Below are positions 56,984 to 64,000 of a stretch of DNA of 64,000 nucleotides, one piece after another. The translations under genes were made by a program, and so were the position numbers. The stretch lies in NCBI RefSeq assembly GCF_004328625.1, contig NZ_CP032229.1:1674001-1738000 (forward strand). The letters run 5' to 3'. The notes under the pieces are model-generated. The model was not told the DNA's origin. It searched no databases and saw only the letters and a program-made list of their open reading frames with translations. This stretch comes from Streptomyces seoulensis (GTDB taxonomy: Bacteria; Actinomycetota; Actinomycetes; Streptomycetales; Streptomycetaceae). Position 1 is the first letter of the stretch, and every line of letters starts with the position of its first letter.

Positions 56984-57784
56984 ATGACCACCGCCCTCTC
57001 GCGTGCCGGCGACCGCCGGATCAGTCCCGTGTTCGCCGGAATCGTGGCCATCGCGGCGGTGACGGGCTGGGCGACCTGGACGGGGTTCGCGGCGCAGCCG
57101 GGGCTCGCGGTGTTCCTGTTCGTGACGGCCGCGTGGATCGTCTCGCTGTGTCTGCACGAGTACGCGCACGCCCGTACCGCCCTGCACAGCGGGGACATCT
57201 CGATCGGCGCCAAGGGCTATCTGACGCTGAACCCGCTGAAGTACACGCACGCCCTGCTGAGCGTGGTGCTGCCGGTGCTGTTCGTGATCATGGGCGGGAT
57301 CGGCCTGCCGGGCGGCGCGGTCTTCATCGAGCGGGGCCGGATCAGGGGCCGGTGGCGGCACAGCCTGATCTCGGCGGCCGGTCCGCTGACCAACGTGCTG
57401 TTCGCGGCGGTGTGCACGGCGCCGTTCTGGCTGCACGCGCTGGACGGCGTCCCGCGCGACTTCCGGTACGCGCTGGCGTTCCTGGCGCTGCTCCAGGTCA
57501 CGGCGGCGATCCTGAACTTCCTGCCGGTGCCGGGCCTGGACGGCTACGGCGTGATCGAGCCGTGGCTGTCGAACGGGATCAAGCGGCAGGTGGAGCCGAT
57601 CGCGCCGTTCGGCCTGCTGATCGTGTTCGCGCTGCTGTGGGTGCCCTCGGTCAACCGGGCGTTCTTCGACGTGATCTACACCCTGCTGAGCGCGCTGGGC
57701 GTGGACGGCGCCTTCTCGGACTGCGGCTACTACCTGTACCGCTTCTGGACCGAGACCCCGCAGGTGTGCTCGGTCATCCCGTAG
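56984..57784 (+). CDS. site-2 (M50) membrane metalloprotease
   Basis: This 266-residue protein has at least four membrane helices. The zinc motif is LHEYAHART (HExxH) in the second helix region, and the third Zn ligand motif NFLPVPGLDGYGVIE (NxxPxxxxDG) lies near 175-190. Such proteases cut within membranes, for example anti-sigma factors. Loop sequences after the HExxH form (ISIGAKGYLTLNPLKYTHALLS) are typical of the small S2P type. The start has CAGGAG. It overlaps the end of a small convergent gene by 11 bases. Confidence 0.92.
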   Translation: MTTALSRAGDRRISPVFAGIVAIAAVTGWATWTGFAAQPGLAVFLFVTAAWIVSLCLHEYAHARTALHSGDISIGAKGYLTLNPLKYTHALLSVVLPVLFVIMGGIGLPGGAVFIERGRIRGRWRHSLISAAGPLTNVLFAAVCTAPFWLHALDGVPRDFRYALAFLALLQVTAAILNFLPVPGLDGYGVIEPWLSNGIKRQVEPIAPFGLLIVFALLWVPSVNRAFFDVIYTLLSALGVDGAFSDCGYYLYRFWTETPQVCSVIP

Positions 57785-57962
57785 CGGAGCCGCCGCCGGA
57801 CCTGGCCCGCTCGCGCCGGATCGCGAGGAACGCCATGTTGGACGTCAGGCCCGCCAGCAGCACCCAGACGATCCCCAGCCAGCTGCCCTGGACGAAGGAC
57901 ACGACGGCCGCGGCCACGGCGAGCACGCAGACGGCGAGGGTGACGAGGGCGATGCGGGGCAT
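57774..57962 (-). CDS. small two-helix membrane protein
   Basis: The 62-residue protein MPRIALVTLAVCVLAVAAAV continues with a second helix (LGIVWVLLAGLTSNMAFLAI) and a basic tail RRERARSGG. There is no recognisable domain. Its 3' end overlaps the M50 protease gene tail-to-tail by 11 bases. Confidence 0.65.
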   Translation of the reverse strand: MPRIALVTLAVCVLAVAAAVVSFVQGSWLGIVWVLLAGLTSNMAFLAIRRERARSGGGSATG

Positions 57963-58040
57963 GGGGTCGGCTCCTGTCGGGGGACACTGCTACGCCGACC
58001 AGTGTCCCCCATCGGGCCCGTACGTCCCGCCCGGGTGCCG

Positions 58041-58778
58041 TCAGACGTCGGTGACGCGGAGCCCGGCGTGCGCCTTGTAGCGGCGGTTGGTGGAGATCAG
58101 GTTGGCGACCAGACCCTCCACCTGGTGGGCGTTGCGCAGCCGCCCGGCGAAGACGCCGCGCATGCCGGGGATGCGCCCGGCCAGGGCCTGCACGATGTCG
58201 GTGTCGGCCCGCTTGTCGCCGAGGACCATCACGTCGGTGTCGATCTCGTCGATCTCCGGGTCCTCCAGGAGGACGGCGGAGAGGTGGTGGAAGGCGGCGG
58301 TGACCCGGGAGTCCGGGAGCAGCGCCTCGGCCTGCTGGGCGGCGCTGCCCTCCTCGACGGTGAGCGCGTAGGCGCCCTGCTTGTCGAAGCCGAGCGGGTT
58401 GACGCAGTCCACGACGAGCTTGCCCGCGAGGTCCTCGCGGAGCGACTTCAGGGTGTCGGCGTGGCCGTCCCACGGCACGGCGACGATCACGACGTCACTG
58501 CGGCGCGCGGTCTCGGCGTTGTCGGCGCCCTCGACGCCGTGGCCCAGCTCCTCGGCGGCCGCGTGCGCGCGCTCGGCGGAGCGGGAGCCGACGATCACCT
58601 TCTGGCCGGCCTTGGCGAGCCGGTGGGCGAGGCCCTTGCCCTGCGGCCCGGTGCCGCCGATCACGCCGACGGTCAGCCCGGAGACGTCGGGCAGGTCCCA
58701 GGGGTCCTTGGCGGGGGCCTTCGCGGGGTCCTTGGCAGCACCGGTACCGGTCTGCTGTGCGCTGTCGCTGGAGGTCAT
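58041..58778 (-). CDS. npdG: F420-dependent NADP oxidoreductase NpdG
   Basis: The 245-residue protein has the Rossmann NADP motif LTVGVIGGTGPQGKGLAHRL at about 33-52, then VIVGSRSAERAHAAAEELGHG. It transfers hydride between F420H2 and NADP. In Streptomyces it links F420 redox state to antibiotic and cell metabolism. A disordered Ala/Lys/Asp-rich N-terminus (TGAAKDPAKAPAKDPWDLPD) precedes the domain. The ATG at 58778 is the first good start. It stands alone. Confidence 0.92.
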   Translation of the reverse strand: MTSSDSAQQTGTGAAKDPAKAPAKDPWDLPDVSGLTVGVIGGTGPQGKGLAHRLAKAGQKVIVGSRSAERAHAAAEELGHGVEGADNAETARRSDVVIVAVPWDGHADTLKSLREDLAGKLVVDCVNPLGFDKQGAYALTVEEGSAAQQAEALLPDSRVTAAFHHLSAVLLEDPEIDEIDTDVMVLGDKRADTDIVQALAGRIPGMRGVFAGRLRNAHQVEGLVANLISTNRRYKAHAGLRVTDV

Positions 58779-58906
58779 GGGCCGACTCTACGTCCGCGCG
58801 GGCGCCGTCACCCGGCGAGGGTGGGCCGCGTCACGCGGCACCCGCAGGGGTGAACCGCGCGTGAACTGCGGTGCGGGAGTGACCGGTTGCGGCAGGATGC
58901 GGCCGC

Positions 58907-59503
58907 ATGGACGCCGTACGGGTCGCGCTGCTGCGCGAAGTGCTCACCGGGACCGAGTGGTTGGGCGCCACCCGGCGGTTCGCGGGGGTGCTGCGCGGCT
59001 CGGTGACGGCCCACGGCGGCGGCCTGCTGCTGGCGGGCACCGAGGAGTACGAGCCCTGGCACCTGGCCGCGCATCTGGTGGACGAGGCGGCCTGGTCCGG
59101 CACGCCCGAGCTGGCCCCCACCCTGGTCCGGCACCACGCCCGCCCCGGTGACCCGGCGCATCTGGCGGTGGGCCCCAACCGGATCGCGGAGGCCCGGCGC
59201 GGCGAGACCCTGCTGGTGGTGGCGCCGGAGGAGCCGGCCGAGCTGCTGGAGCGGGTGCACAGCGCCCGGCGGGCCGGGGTGACGGTGCTGGCCCTCGGGG
59301 CGGGCGGGGCCGAGCTGGCGGCGATGGCGCACGAGACGCTGGCGGTGCCGGACGGCGCGGAGCTGGACCTGGACAGCGTGCAGCACCTGGTGAGCGCGGC
59401 GGCCGGGGAGAACGCGGGACCGCCCAGGGCCCGCCGGGGCTTCAGGGACCGCCTCTCCCGGCTGGCGGAGACCCTGACGGCACCCCCGGCGGCGCCCTGG
59501 TGA
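58907..59503 (+). CDS. SIS-like Rossmann-fold protein of unknown function
   Basis: The 198-residue protein has alternating strand-helix pattern: GGGLLLAGTEEYEPWHLAAHLVDEAAW, EARRGETLLVVAPEEPAELLERVHSARRAGVTVLALGAGG and AAMAHETLAVPD, which resembles SIS-domain isomerases without their catalytic residues. The C-terminal tail is Arg/Pro-rich. Function unknown. The neighbour npdG is divergent 128 bases away; the next gene converges. Confidence 0.65.
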   Translation: MDAVRVALLREVLTGTEWLGATRRFAGVLRGSVTAHGGGLLLAGTEEYEPWHLAAHLVDEAAWSGTPELAPTLVRHHARPGDPAHLAVGPNRIAEARRGETLLVVAPEEPAELLERVHSARRAGVTVLALGAGGAELAAMAHETLAVPDGAELDLDSVQHLVSAAAGENAGPPRARRGFRDRLSRLAETLTAPPAAPW

Positions 59504-59527
59504 GCAAGCCCCGGTGAAGAACGTGAA

Positions 59528-59554
59528 GCCGCCCCCACCAGCGGTGAGGGCGGC
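59528..59554. terminator. bidirectional terminator
   Basis: Twelve-base arms (59528-59539 and 59543-59554) with one mismatch and a 3-base loop, between convergent genes. Confidence 0.7.
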
Positions 59555-59580
59555 TGAAGATCATGTCTGAGAAAGCTGCC

Positions 59581-59811
59581 TCAGTCCTTGTCGGACTCGT
59601 CGGCCGGGGTGTCGTGCCAGCGCGGGTCCGTCTCCCAGTCGGCGTTGCGCTCACGGGCGGTCTCCATCGCGTGGCGCGCCTCGTCCGGGGAGGCGTAGGG
59701 ACCGAAACGGTCCTTTCCGGGACAGTCGGGGCCCTCCTCGACCTTCTTGTGCTCCAGGCAGTAGTACCACTCGCCCGGCTTGCCCTGGGTGCGCTTCTTG
59801 AACACGGACAT
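59581..59811 (-). CDS. 76-residue zinc-knuckle/SPOR-like small protein
   Basis: The protein begins [20 protein letters not shown] and continues [25 protein letters not shown]. Cys18-x2-His21 and Cys30 could bind zinc, and the [15 protein letters not shown] segment looks like a SPOR/SH3-like strand-helix. GGAG lies 6 bases before the ATG. It is divergent from map with 58 bases between the starts. It is conserved in actinobacteria as I recall; no function is known. Confidence 0.65.
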   Translation of the reverse strand: MSVFKKRTQGKPGEWYYCLEHKKVEEGPDCPGKDRFGPYASPDEARHAMETARERNADWETDPRWHDTPADESDKD

Positions 59812-59856
59812 CAACGGCTCCTCTCGCCACCCACATGTTCCCCCATGCCCGCTGGT

Positions 59857-59862
59857 TAGACT
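59857..59862 (+). promoter_or_regulatory. -10 hexamer of a probable leaderless map promoter
   Basis: TAGACT ends 7 bases before the map ATG and no Shine-Dalgarno is present. Confidence 0.55.
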
Positions 59863-59869
59863 CGCTGGC

Positions 59870-60727
59870 ATGTCTGGCCAGTCGCTGCTCGTACCAGGGG
59901 AGCTCTCCCCCACCCGCCCGGTGCCCGGGAACATCCGCCGCCCGGAGTACGTCGGAAAGCCCGCGCCCGCGCCGTACACCGGTCCGGAGGTGCAGACGCC
60001 CGAGACGGTCGAGGCGATGCGGACCGCCGGCCGGATCGCCGCGCGGGCCATGGCGGAGGCGGCGAAGATCATCGCCCCCGGTGTCACCACGGACCAGCTC
60101 GACAAGGTCGCGCACGACTACATGTGCGACTACGGCGCCTACCCGTCGACGCTGGGTTACCGGGGCTTCCCCAAGTCGCTGTGCACCTCGGTCAACGAGG
60201 TCATCTGCCACGGCATCCCGGACTCGACGGTGCTCCGGGACGGCGACATCGTCAACCTGGACGTCACCGCGTACATCGGCGGGGTGCACGGCGACAACAA
60301 CGCCACGTATCTGGTAGGCGAGGTGGACGAGGAGTCGCGGCTGCTGGTGGATCGCACCCGCGAGGCGCTGAACCGGGCGATCAAGGCGGTCAAGCCCGGC
60401 CGGCAGATCAACATCATCGGCCGGGTCATCGAGTCCTACGCCAAGCGCTTCGGCTACGGCGTGGTGCGGGACTTCACCGGCCACGGCATCAACTCGTCGT
60501 TCCACTCCGGGCTGATCGTGCCGCACTACGACTCCCCGCACGCCACCACGGTCATCCAGCCCGGCATGACCTTCACCATCGAGCCGATGCTGACGCTGGG
60601 CACCCACGAGTACGACATGTGGGACGACGGCTGGACCGTGGTGACCAAGGACCGCAAGCGCACGGCCCAGTTCGAGCACACCCTCGTGGTGACGGACACC
60701 GGCGCGGACATCCTGACGCTGCCCTAG
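59870..60727 (+). CDS. map: methionine aminopeptidase type I
   Basis: The 285-residue enzyme removes N-terminal Met from new proteins. A 40-residue extension with PxxP motifs ([19 protein letters not shown]) precedes the catalytic domain. The metal ligands are visible: [23 protein letters not shown] (Asp and Asp), [12 protein letters not shown] (His), [10 protein letters not shown] (Glu) and QFEHTLVVT (Glu). The first His is in VICHGIPD. The N-terminal SH3-binding-like extension is of the Mycobacterium MetAP1c type. The start is leaderless. Confidence 0.95.
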   Translation: MSGQSLLVPGELSPTRPVPGNIRRPEYVGKPAPAPYTGPEVQTPETVEAMRTAGRIAARAMAEAAKIIAPGVTTDQLDKVAHDYMCDYGAYPSTLGYRGFPKSLCTSVNEVICHGIPDSTVLRDGDIVNLDVTAYIGGVHGDNNATYLVGEVDEESRLLVDRTREALNRAIKAVKPGRQINIIGRVIESYAKRFGYGVVRDFTGHGINSSFHSGLIVPHYDSPHATTVIQPGMTFTIEPMLTLGTHEYDMWDDGWTVVTKDRKRTAQFEHTLVVTDTGADILTLP

Positions 60728-60733
60728 GGCAGC

Positions 60734-61378
60734 TCAGCGCTCCAGTACGACCCGGCCGCCGACCTCCACCCAGCCGTACGGCTGGGGGGCGGTGAGGAGC
60801 TGGGAGCCTCGGCCCTGGGTGATGTTGAGGGCACGGCCGAGGCGGTCGGTGAGCAGCAGTGCTGCCGCGCCGGTCGCCTCGTCCTCGTCGATGCCGTCGC
60901 CCCGGCCGGGGAAGGCGCGGGCGCGCACGCGGCCCGCCGCCTCGTCCTCCCAGGCCCAGGCGTAGATCCACTCGCCGGGCGGCGGCACCTGAAGGGCGTC
61001 CACCTCGGCGGCGCTCGCGTACTGGCGCAGGGTGCGCGGCGGGGCCCACTCCGCGCGGGCCTCGATCCAGGTGAACTCGCCGTCCAGCCGGGTGCCGACC
61101 TCCCCGGCGGGCGTGACCAGTTCGGGCACGTCGAGCAGCCAGGCGGTGCCGACGCAGGGGTGGCCCGCGAAGGCCAGCCGGGAGGCGGGGGTGTAGATGT
61201 CGATCACTCCGCGCTCGGGATCGTCCACGAACACGGTCTCGCTGAAGCCGAGTTTGGCGGCGAGCGCCTGCCGGTCGTCCCGGCCGGGCAGCAGCGAGCC
61301 CTCGCGGACGACGCCCAGTTCGTTTCCATAGCCGCCCGAGGGGCCGCAGAAGACCCGGAGCACGTCGTAGTCAGTCAC
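60734..61378 (-). CDS. PhzF-family isomerase/epimerase-like protein (short)
   Basis: This 214-residue protein starts VLRVFCGPSGGYGNELGVV (PhzF GNE motif), then GFSETVFVDD with the catalytic Glu, then RLAFAGHPCVGTAW, which is the PhzF signature. The family is usually about 260-300 residues, so this is a short form. PhzF-like proteins isomerise diverse acids; the substrate is unknown and there is no phenazine cluster here. It is 6 bases from the map stop (convergent). Confidence 0.87.
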   Translation of the reverse strand: MTDYDVLRVFCGPSGGYGNELGVVREGSLLPGRDDRQALAAKLGFSETVFVDDPERGVIDIYTPASRLAFAGHPCVGTAWLLDVPELVTPAGEVGTRLDGEFTWIEARAEWAPPRTLRQYASAAEVDALQVPPPGEWIYAWAWEDEAAGRVRARAFPGRGDGIDEDEATGAAALLLTDRLGRALNITQGRGSQLLTAPQPYGWVEVGGRVVLER

Positions 61379-61529
61379 CGGTGCATTGAAGCATCGCGGG
61401 CGCTTGGGCTGCTCTTTGCCGATGCTTGAGATCGTTTTTTGGAATCCGACATCAAGTCGTGTCTGTGATCTTTTCGTGCCGTTCGAATCCGGTATCAGGC
61501 GGGGACGGGCGGACTAAGGGTCGGGTAAG

Positions 61530-61548
61530 TTAGGCAAGCCTCACCAAA
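61530..61548 (+). promoter_or_regulatory. DmdR/IdeR-type iron box before efeO
   Basis: TTAGGCAAGCCTCACCAAA matches the 19-base iron box (TTAGGTTAGGCTCACCTAA) at most positions, with a perfect AGGC-AA-GCCT core. It lies 45 bases before the efeO start, so the iron-uptake genes should be repressed by iron-loaded DmdR. Confidence 0.8.
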
Positions 61549-61592
61549 CCGAATGGGCGGATTCATGCCGTCCTGACCGCATGGAGCCCGTT

Positions 61593-62729
61593 ATGCGAGC
61601 CGTCCGTCCGATCGCGATCGCCGCCACCGCGGCTGCCGCGCTGACCGCCCTGTCGGCGTGCACCGCCAAGAGCGACGCCAAGGACGGCGACGCCATCCAG
61701 GTCACCGCAGCCGACACCAAGTGCGACACCTCGGCCAAGTCGGTCCCGGCCGGTCAGGTCACCCTGAAGATCGAGAACAAGGGCTCGCGCGCCACCGAGG
61801 TCGAGATCGTCTTCCCCGACGACCGGATCGTCTCCGAGAAGGAGAACATCGGCCCCGGCACCAAGTACACGCTGACCGCCGAGGTGAAGGCGGGCTCGTA
61901 CGAGATCGCCTGCCGTCCCGGCATGAAGGGCCACGGTGTGCGGCAGAAGCTCGACGTGACCGGCTCCGGCGCGTCCGCCAAGCGGAACCCCGCGCTGGAC
62001 GCGGCGGTCGCCGGATACCGCCAGTACGCCCAGGACCAGGCCGACGAGACGGTCCCGCTCGCCGAGACCTTCGCCAAGGCGGTCCAGGCCGGCGACCTGG
62101 CCGCCGCGAAGAAGGCGTACGCGCCCTCGCGGCTCGGCTGGGAGCGCACCGAGCCGGTGGCCGAGTCCTTCGGCGACATCGACCCCAAGGTCGACACCCG
62201 CGCGGACGGCCTGGAGGACGGCCAGAAGTGGACCGGCTGGCACCGGCTGGAGAAGTCCCTCTGGCAGGACAAGAAGATCGGCGCAGGGGACAAGAAGCTC
62301 GCCGCCGAGCTGGTCACCGACCTGAGGGACTGGCAGCACCGGGTCGGCAAGGCCGAGATCACCCCGACCTCCATGGCCAACGGCGCCAAGGAGCTGCTGG
62401 ACGAGGTCGCGACCGGCAAGGTCACCGGCGAGGAGGACCGCTACGCGCACACCGACCTGGTCGACTTCAAGGGCAACGTCGAGGGCGCGCAGAAGGCGTA
62501 CGAGCTGCTGAAGCCGGTCGCCGCCAAGAACGACTCCGCGCTCACCGGTGAACTGGACAAGCAGTTCGCGGCGTTGGACAAGCTGCTGGACAAGTACCGC
62601 CCCGCGAAGGACTCCTACGACTTCGTCTCCTACGACAAGGTCGGCAAGGACCAGCGCAAGGAACTGTCCGACGCGGTGAACGCCCTGGCCGAGCCGCTGT
62701 CCAAGCTCGCGGCCGCGGTCGTCAAGTAG
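61593..62729 (+). CDS. efeO: iron-uptake lipoprotein EfeO (cupredoxin plus M75)
   Basis: The 378-residue lipoprotein (lipobox ALSAC, Cys23) has an N-terminal cupredoxin-like domain (residues about 35-130; KTxCDTSAKSVPAGQVTLKIENKGS, with the YEIACRPGMKGHG site: Cys and Met/His ligands) and a C-terminal M75 helical domain with HxxE (GWHRLEKSLW). EfeO binds and delivers ferrous or ferric iron to the EfeU permease. The ATG at 61593 has GGAG 6 bases upstream. It is followed by efeB 17 bases later; the EfeU gene is not in this window. The iron box upstream predicts DmdR control. Confidence 0.94.
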   Translation: MRAVRPIAIAATAAAALTALSACTAKSDAKDGDAIQVTAADTKCDTSAKSVPAGQVTLKIENKGSRATEVEIVFPDDRIVSEKENIGPGTKYTLTAEVKAGSYEIACRPGMKGHGVRQKLDVTGSGASAKRNPALDAAVAGYRQYAQDQADETVPLAETFAKAVQAGDLAAAKKAYAPSRLGWERTEPVAESFGDIDPKVDTRADGLEDGQKWTGWHRLEKSLWQDKKIGAGDKKLAAELVTDLRDWQHRVGKAEITPTSMANGAKELLDEVATGKVTGEEDRYAHTDLVDFKGNVEGAQKAYELLKPVAAKNDSALTGELDKQFAALDKLLDKYRPAKDSYDFVSYDKVGKDQRKELSDAVNALAEPLSKLAAAVVK

Positions 62730-62746
62730 GTACGGGAGCACGAGCG

Positions 62747-64000
62747 ATGACCGAGAACGAGCGCAGTGGACCCTCGCGGCGCGCGCTGATCGGCTGGGGC
62801 GGTGCCGGGCTCGCGCTCGGCGCCGCCGCGGCGGGCGGCGGTGTGGCGCTGTCGGACGGCGGGCTGGGCCTGGCGTCGGCGGCCCCGGACCACGCCGTCC
62901 CCTTCCACGGCACCCACCAGGCGGGCATCGCCACCCCGGTGCAGGACCGGCTGCACTTCGCCGCGTTCGACGTGAAGACCGAGGACCGCGCGGAGTTCGT
63001 CCAGCTGCTCAAGGACTGGACGGCGGCGGCCCGGCTGATGACCGCCGGGAAGCCGGTCGGCGAGGGCGCGTACGGCGGGCTCGCCGAGGCCCCGCCGGAC
63101 GACACCGGCGAGGCGCTGGGGCTGAGCCCCTCGCGGCTGACCCTCACGGTGGGCTTCGGGCCCTCCCTCTTCGAGCGGTTCGGGCTGGCCGACCGGCGTC
63201 CGGCCGGGCTGGCGGACCTGCCGAAGTTCCCCGGCGACAACCTGGACGCCGCCCGCACCGGGGGCGACCTCTGTGTGCAGGCGTGCGCGGACGATCCGCA
63301 GGTGGCGGTGCACGCCATCCGCAATCTGGCCCGCGTCGGCTTCGGCAAGGTCGCGGTGCGCTGGTCCCAGCTGGGCTTCGGCAAGACCTCCTCGACCACG
63401 CCGGACGCCCAGACCCCGCGCAACCTGATGGGCTTCAAGGACGGCACCCGCAACATCGCCGGCACCGAGACCGCCCGGCTGGACAAGCACGTCTGGGTGT
63501 CCGCCTCCGACGGGGACGCCAAGTCGGCCTGGATGACCGGGGGTTCGTATCTGGTGGCCCGGCGCATCCGGATGAACATCGAGACCTGGGACCGGACGTC
63601 GCTCCAGGAGCAGGAGGACGTGTTCGGCCGGGACAAGGGCGAGGGGGCACCGGTCGGGAAGGCGAAGGAGCACGACGCGCCGTTCCTGAAGGCGATGAAG
63701 CCGGACGCCCATGTGCGCCTGGCCCACCCGGACTCCAACGGCGGGATCACCATCCTGCGCCGGGGCTACTCCTTCACCGACGGCACGGACGGGCTCGGCC
63801 GCCTGGACGCGGGCCTGTTCTTCCTGGCCTACCAGCGTGACGTGCGGGAGGGGTTCATCCCGCTCCAGCGGCGGCTCTCCGCGCACGACGCGCTCAACGA
63901 GTACATCCAGCACGTGGGTTCGGCGGTCTTCGCGGTCCCGCCCGGTGTCCGTGACCCCCATGACTGGTGGGGCCGGACGCTGTTCTCCAAGGAGGCGTAG
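62747..64000 (+). CDS. efeB: EfeB/DyP-type haem peroxidase (Tat exported)
   Basis: The 417-residue protein ends exactly at the window edge with its stop codon. The N-terminus SGPSRRALIGWGGAGLALGA carries the twin-arginine motif, so it is folded in the cytoplasm with haem and exported. DyP motifs are visible: GFKDGTRNIAG (distal Asp232), haem-ligand His327 (RLAHPDSN) and Arg339. EfeB oxidises ferrous iron or extracts iron from haem, passing it to EfeO. It should be co-transcribed with efeO. Confidence 0.95.
   Translation: MTENERSGPSRRALIGWGGAGLALGAAAAGGGVALSDGGLGLASAAPDHAVPFHGTHQAGIATPVQDRLHFAAFDVKTEDRAEFVQLLKDWTAAARLMTAGKPVGEGAYGGLAEAPPDDTGEALGLSPSRLTLTVGFGPSLFERFGLADRRPAGLADLPKFPGDNLDAARTGGDLCVQACADDPQVAVHAIRNLARVGFGKVAVRWSQLGFGKTSSTTPDAQTPRNLMGFKDGTRNIAGTETARLDKHVWVSASDGDAKSAWMTGGSYLVARRIRMNIETWDRTSLQEQEDVFGRDKGEGAPVGKAKEHDAPFLKAMKPDAHVRLAHPDSNGGITILRRGYSFTDGTDGLGRLDAGLFFLAYQRDVREGFIPLQRRLSAHDALNEYIQHVGSAVFAVPPGVRDPHDWWGRTLFSKEA

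Noticed and set aside
54616..58080. A 1,154-codon plus-strand frame over the AfsR-like gene
   Set aside because: Antisense shadow of the regulator; codon pattern and Gly/Val composition are wrong for a real gene.

Overview
This is a high-GC actinobacterial chromosome segment, almost certainly from a Streptomyces. The third codon position is nearly always G or C, GTG/TTG starts are frequent, ATGA/GTGA couplings and leaderless starts occur, and the gene set is typical of the genus: GlnR-type control in front of glnII, a malR/malEFG/aglA maltodextrin locus, glnE, a gamma-glutamylpolyamine-synthetase-like glnA2, and an AfsR-like regulator. The window lies in a conserved central part of the chromosome. 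I see no prophage, IS element, CRISPR array, rRNA or tRNA.

Layout. 1-2.3 kb: end of htpX, a PspAB-like gene, a frameshifted alpha/beta hydrolase and small hypotheticals. 2.6-9.2 kb: glnII with a four-half-site GlnR operator, flanked by two secreted proteins that share a Cys-bounded helical module and Gln/Gly-rich linkers (one carries DUF1996), plus an orphan winged-helix protein, an epimerase and a lipoprotein. 9.2-14.6 kb: a TPR protein, a membrane protein with a sigma-like cytoplasmic half, then a compact cassette of a PF10118 'metal-dependent hydrolase', a PDR/VanB-type iron-sulphur reductase and a TetR regulator. 14.6-28.3 kb: the starch and maltodextrin regulon: bifunctional amylase-pullulanase, alpha-amylase, alpha-glucosidase AglA, MalG/MalF permease, MalE binding protein and the divergent repressor MalR, with CTTGCAG-type sites in three promoter regions. 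Secreted enzymes cut starch, MalEFG imports maltodextrins, and AglA finishes them in the cytoplasm.

28.4-40.1 kb: PAP2 phosphatase, glnE, VOC-fold genes (one decayed), glnA2, a DUF3105/DUF305 membrane-anchored pair, a sedolisin protease and nadE. 40.1-43.8 kb: a MocR regulator with a coupled ribbon-helix-helix-like protein and an immunity-like protein, divergent from a YczE membrane protein and a metallophosphoesterase. 43.9-53.5 kb: panB, a DHA2 efflux pump with its TetR regulator, an EEP-fold membrane hydrolase, a DHA1 efflux pump, YdeI- and GNAT-family genes, and a DrrAB-type ABC exporter.

53.5-64 kb: a 1,094-residue AfsR-like STAND regulator, an M50 protease, the F420-dependent NADP oxidoreductase npdG, a SIS-like protein, map, a PhzF protein, and the iron-regulated efeO-efeB pair behind a DmdR/IdeR-type iron box.

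The most promising little-described item is the 11.8-14.6 kb cassette. Its 'hydrolase' carries the spacing of carboxylate and ExxH ligands of a ferritin-like di-iron oxygenase and is translationally coupled to its likely electron-donating reductase. The paired secreted proteins around glnII and the sigma-like membrane protein are the next best candidates.
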